Assembly: GCA_036504215.1 (NCBI GenBank)
Contig: DASXVO010000081.1
Location: 102,353 to 166,352, forward strand
DNA: 64,000 bases
Direction of reading: 5' to 3'
From: Vicinamibacterales bacterium
GTDB lineage: Bacteria > Acidobacteriota > Vicinamibacteria > Vicinamibacterales > Fen-181
Shown: one piece after another, positions 61,971 to 64,000 of the stretch
Layout of the letters: every line of letters begins with the position of its first letter
Numbering within the stretch: position 1 is the first letter of the stretch
Position numbers and translations under genes: made by a program
The notes under the pieces: model-generated
The model's database searches: none
Told to the model about the DNA's origin: nothing
Seen by the model: the letters and a program-made list of their open reading frames with translations, nothing else

Positions 61971-61997
61971 ACTATAGAACCAGTCGTGCTTTGTCAA
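61971..61997 (-). promoter_or_regulatory. Candidate promoter of the M14 carboxypeptidase gene
   Basis: The minus strand has TTGACA (61997-61992) and TATAGT (61976-61971) with 15 bp between, two bases shorter than ideal. The start site would be about 25 bases before the gene. A TATACT at 62009-62014 on the plus strand may serve the divergent htrA gene. Confidence 0.4.
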
Positions 61998-62091
61998 TTC
62001 GGCATGGGTATACTTGACCCATGAGCCTTCAGCCCTGAGCCGGCCCGCCGTGCGGCCAAGGGGTTGTATTGTCAGCTCGTCGGAGGAATCG

Positions 62092-63627
62092 ATGCCAAGT
62101 CGCAAGATTTCCGTGTTCTACGCCGTGATGATCGCGGTCGCGTGCCTCGCGATCGGGATGGTCCTCGCGTCCCGTCTCGATCTCGCGTCGCAGTCGGCTG
62201 CGCAGACGATCGCGGTGCCGGCGATGAACAGTGCGCCGCTCAGCGGACCGGTGGACGCCGCGACGTTTCGCAACATCGCCAAGGCCGCGACGCCGTTTGT
62301 CGTGAACATCCGGACGAAGGCCAAGCGAAAGGCGCAGGACATCAGCGACTTCTTCGGCGGCGACGATCCGTTCCACGGATTCTTCGGCACGCCGCAGGGG
62401 CCGGGACGCGGCGGCCGCCAGCGCGATCAGGTCGTGGAGGCGGCAGGCACCGGGTTCGTGATCAGCAAGGACGGCCTGATTCTCACCAACAACCACGTCG
62501 TGGACGGCGCGACGGACATCTGGGTGGCCTTTGGCGAGAACCAGTACGACCAGGAAGAATACAAGGCGAAGCTCGTCGGCCGCGATCAGCTCACCGATAG
62601 CGCGCTGATCCAGCTCGATGAGAAACCCAGCCGCGCGCTCGTCGAGGCGAAGTTCGGCGACTCGAGCCAGATGCAGACCGGCGACTGGGTCATGGCGATC
62701 GGTAACCCGTTCGGCCTGGCACACACCGTCACCGTCGGCGTCATCAGCGCCACCAAGCGCCCGTTCCAGACGGCCGAGCAGCGGTCGCAGGACGTCCTGC
62801 AGACCGACGCGGCCATCAACCCCGGCAACTCGGGCGGACCGCTGCTGAACATCCGCGGCGAGGTCATCGGCATCAACACGGCGATCCTCTCGAACAGCCG
62901 ATCGGAGGGGAACATCGGCATCGGCTTCGCGATCCCGATCAATCTCGTGCGCGAACTCCTGCCGCAGTTGCGCACCGGAAAGATCGTGCGCGGCCGGATT
63001 GGCGTGCAGGTGCAGGACGTGCCACGAGAACTGGTCGCGGAGCTCGGCCTCAAGCAGCGAACGGGCGCACTGGTGGCGTCGGTGGAAGCTGATCATCCGG
63101 CATCTAAGGCGGGCGTCGTCCCAGGCGACGTCATCATCGAGTTCAACGGCAGGCCGGTCATCAACCGGGACGAGCTGATCCGATTGGTCACCACCACCAA
63201 ACCCGGCACGATCGTTCCGATGAAGATCCTGCACGACAAGGTCGAGAAGACGGTCAACATCACCGTCGAAGAACTGGACCTCGAGGCGGAGACCGGGGCG
63301 AGGGTGGGCGCCCAGGGCGGGAACGAAGAGGGCAGCACCGGGTTCGGCGTGACGCTGAGCAACCTGACGCCGGCCATGGCTCGCCAGCTCCGCCTGCCGC
63401 CGGGGACGACCGGGGCCGTCATCACCGACGTGGATCCAGGCAGCGCGGCAGAGAGCGGCGGCCTCGCGCAGTACGACGTCATCCTGAAGGTGAACGGCCA
63501 GGCGGTCACGAGTTCCGCCGAAGCCAGCCGCCTGCTCCAAAAGGTCCCATCCGGCGGCCGCGCGATGCTGCTCGTCTGGAAGACCCGGCAGAACCAGGAA
63601 CTGTTCCTGACGATCAAGAAGGAATAG
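62092..63627 (+). CDS. HtrA/DegP-type periplasmic serine protease
   Basis: Length 511 aa. One N-terminal membrane/signal segment (about 8-27). Protease domain with the triad in LTNNHVVDG, LTDSALIQL and PGNSGGPLL, loop IGNPFGLAHTVTVGVIS, followed by two PDZ domains (about 300-390 and 415-505). It degrades misfolded envelope proteins. GGAGG five bases before the ATG at 62092 fixes the start. A strong intrinsic terminator follows the gene. Confidence 0.94.
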   Translation: MPSRKISVFYAVMIAVACLAIGMVLASRLDLASQSAAQTIAVPAMNSAPLSGPVDAATFRNIAKAATPFVVNIRTKAKRKAQDISDFFGGDDPFHGFFGTPQGPGRGGRQRDQVVEAAGTGFVISKDGLILTNNHVVDGATDIWVAFGENQYDQEEYKAKLVGRDQLTDSALIQLDEKPSRALVEAKFGDSSQMQTGDWVMAIGNPFGLAHTVTVGVISATKRPFQTAEQRSQDVLQTDAAINPGNSGGPLLNIRGEVIGINTAILSNSRSEGNIGIGFAIPINLVRELLPQLRTGKIVRGRIGVQVQDVPRELVAELGLKQRTGALVASVEADHPASKAGVVPGDVIIEFNGRPVINRDELIRLVTTTKPGTIVPMKILHDKVEKTVNITVEELDLEAETGARVGAQGGNEEGSTGFGVTLSNLTPAMARQLRLPPGTTGAVITDVDPGSAAESGGLAQYDVILKVNGQAVTSSAEASRLLQKVPSGGRAMLLVWKTRQNQELFLTIKKE

Positions 63628-63674
63628 CGCGTCGAGACGTCACGCGTGGAATTCGAACCGTAGGCTGCGACGGC

Positions 63675-63717
63675 GGAGAATGGAGGGCCGAGGCTCTCCG
63701 TTCTCCGTTTTCTTTTT
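63675..63717 (+). terminator. Intrinsic terminator behind htrA
   Basis: GGAGAA with its following bases (63675-63689) pairs with the segment ending TTCTCC (63692-63706). This gives a 15-bp stem with two wobbles and a minimal loop. The T-rich tract GTTTTCTTTTT follows at once. It is the clearest rho-independent terminator in the window. Confidence 0.85.
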
Positions 63718-63735
63718 CCGCTCCGTGCGTCCCCC

Positions 63736-64000
63736 ATGCCTTCCCCTCTTCTATCCATCATCGTGGACCGTATCCGCACCAACGGGCCGATGACCGTGGC
63801 GGACTACGTCGAGGCGGCGCTGTACCATCCGGAGTTCGGGTACTACGCCAGCTCGGTGCAGCGGTCGGGGCGGGGGGGGGACTTCTTCACGAGCGTCGAT
63901 CTCGGATCGCTGTTCGGCGAACTGCTCGCCGTGCAGGTGGCGGAGATGGCGCGGATCCTCGCCACCCACGAGCGTCAGACTGAGTGGCACGGGCGTCTCG
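63736..64000 (+). CDS. MidA/NDUFAF7-like SAM-dependent methyltransferase (N-terminus only)
   Basis: The visible 88 residues include MTVADYVEAALYHPEFGYYA and GGDFFTSVDLGSLFGELLAVQ, the start signature of the DUF185/NDUFAF7 family. In mitochondria the family dimethylates an arginine of complex I; the bacterial role is less clear. The frame is open at the right edge, so most of the protein lies outside. Confidence 0.85.
   Translation, partial: MPSPLLSIIVDRIRTNGPMTVADYVEAALYHPEFGYYASSVQRSGRGGDFFTSVDLGSLFGELLAVQVAEMARILATHERQTEWHGRL

Overview
The window is high-GC, gene-dense bacterial DNA. A von Willebrand protein of the 'VWFA-related Acidobacterial domain' type (55.8-58.0 kb), the many secreted peptidases and hydrolases, a Ser/Thr kinase cassette and a solitary DUF5777 barrel point to Acidobacteriota, probably the Vicinamibacteria; the phylum call is inference from gene content. 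Both ends cut through genes: a TupA-like tungstate binding protein at the left and a MidA-like methyltransferase at the right. About 48 protein genes and one tRNA can be supported.

Left part (0-8.3 kb): tupA (partial), a heptamer repeat array, an exported amidohydrolase overlapping a response regulator, a Tat-type dipeptide epimerase, and tRNA-His. The 3' half of tRNA-His is repeated 3.6 kb downstream (57 of 58 bp identical). The DNA between the copies is therefore a small integrated island: a HEPN-like protein, two related unknown genes (one with a stop at codon 2), a 35-residue ORF and a ParB/MT-A70 gene that breaks off inside its methyltransferase domain. No integrase is left.

8.4-16.3 kb, all minus strand: the most coherent candidate for an undescribed system. 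Reading direction gives a cytochrome c, a beta-barrel, a blue-copper/carboxypeptidase-regulatory protein, a histidine kinase and an NtrC-type sigma-54 regulator in one overlapping operon. A stand-alone CuA cupredoxin with an excellent -24/-12 promoter follows, then a DUF5777 barrel and a heme lipoprotein. TTTACG-containing palindromes lie about 90-125 bp upstream of both putative start sites and are good candidates for the regulator's binding sites.

16.5-33.7 kb: an alginate-export-type porin with two VirJ/AcvB-type hydrolases and a double cyclophilin; a three-enzyme GH18-deacetylase-glycosyltransferase fusion; a type-B carboxylesterase; a membrane MutS-like ATPase convergent with a kinase / PP2C / FHA-protease signalling cassette; a TolB-like propeller.

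34.1-46.2 kb: an operon of corrinoid-activating ASKHA ferredoxin, UroD-type methyltransferase and homocysteine methyltransferase without a visible corrinoid protein; a Tat aldo/keto reductase; hypA-hypB-FmdB between inverted copies of a 27-bp hairpin element; an M49-like peptidase, queG and acnA.

46.2-64 kb: DUF421 protein, DmpA-like peptidase, DUF2079 membrane protein, glycosylasparaginase, creatininase-family protein, alpha-glucan phosphorylase, two unknown small proteins, a 9-mer repeat block between convergent genes, the VWFA protein, archease-rtcB, an M14 carboxypeptidase with Ca-binding-like loops, and an HtrA protease followed by the best intrinsic terminator in the window.

Degenerate tandem repeats with a 7-bp period, in at least three sequence families, recur in intergenic gaps and look like a genome-wide feature of this organism.
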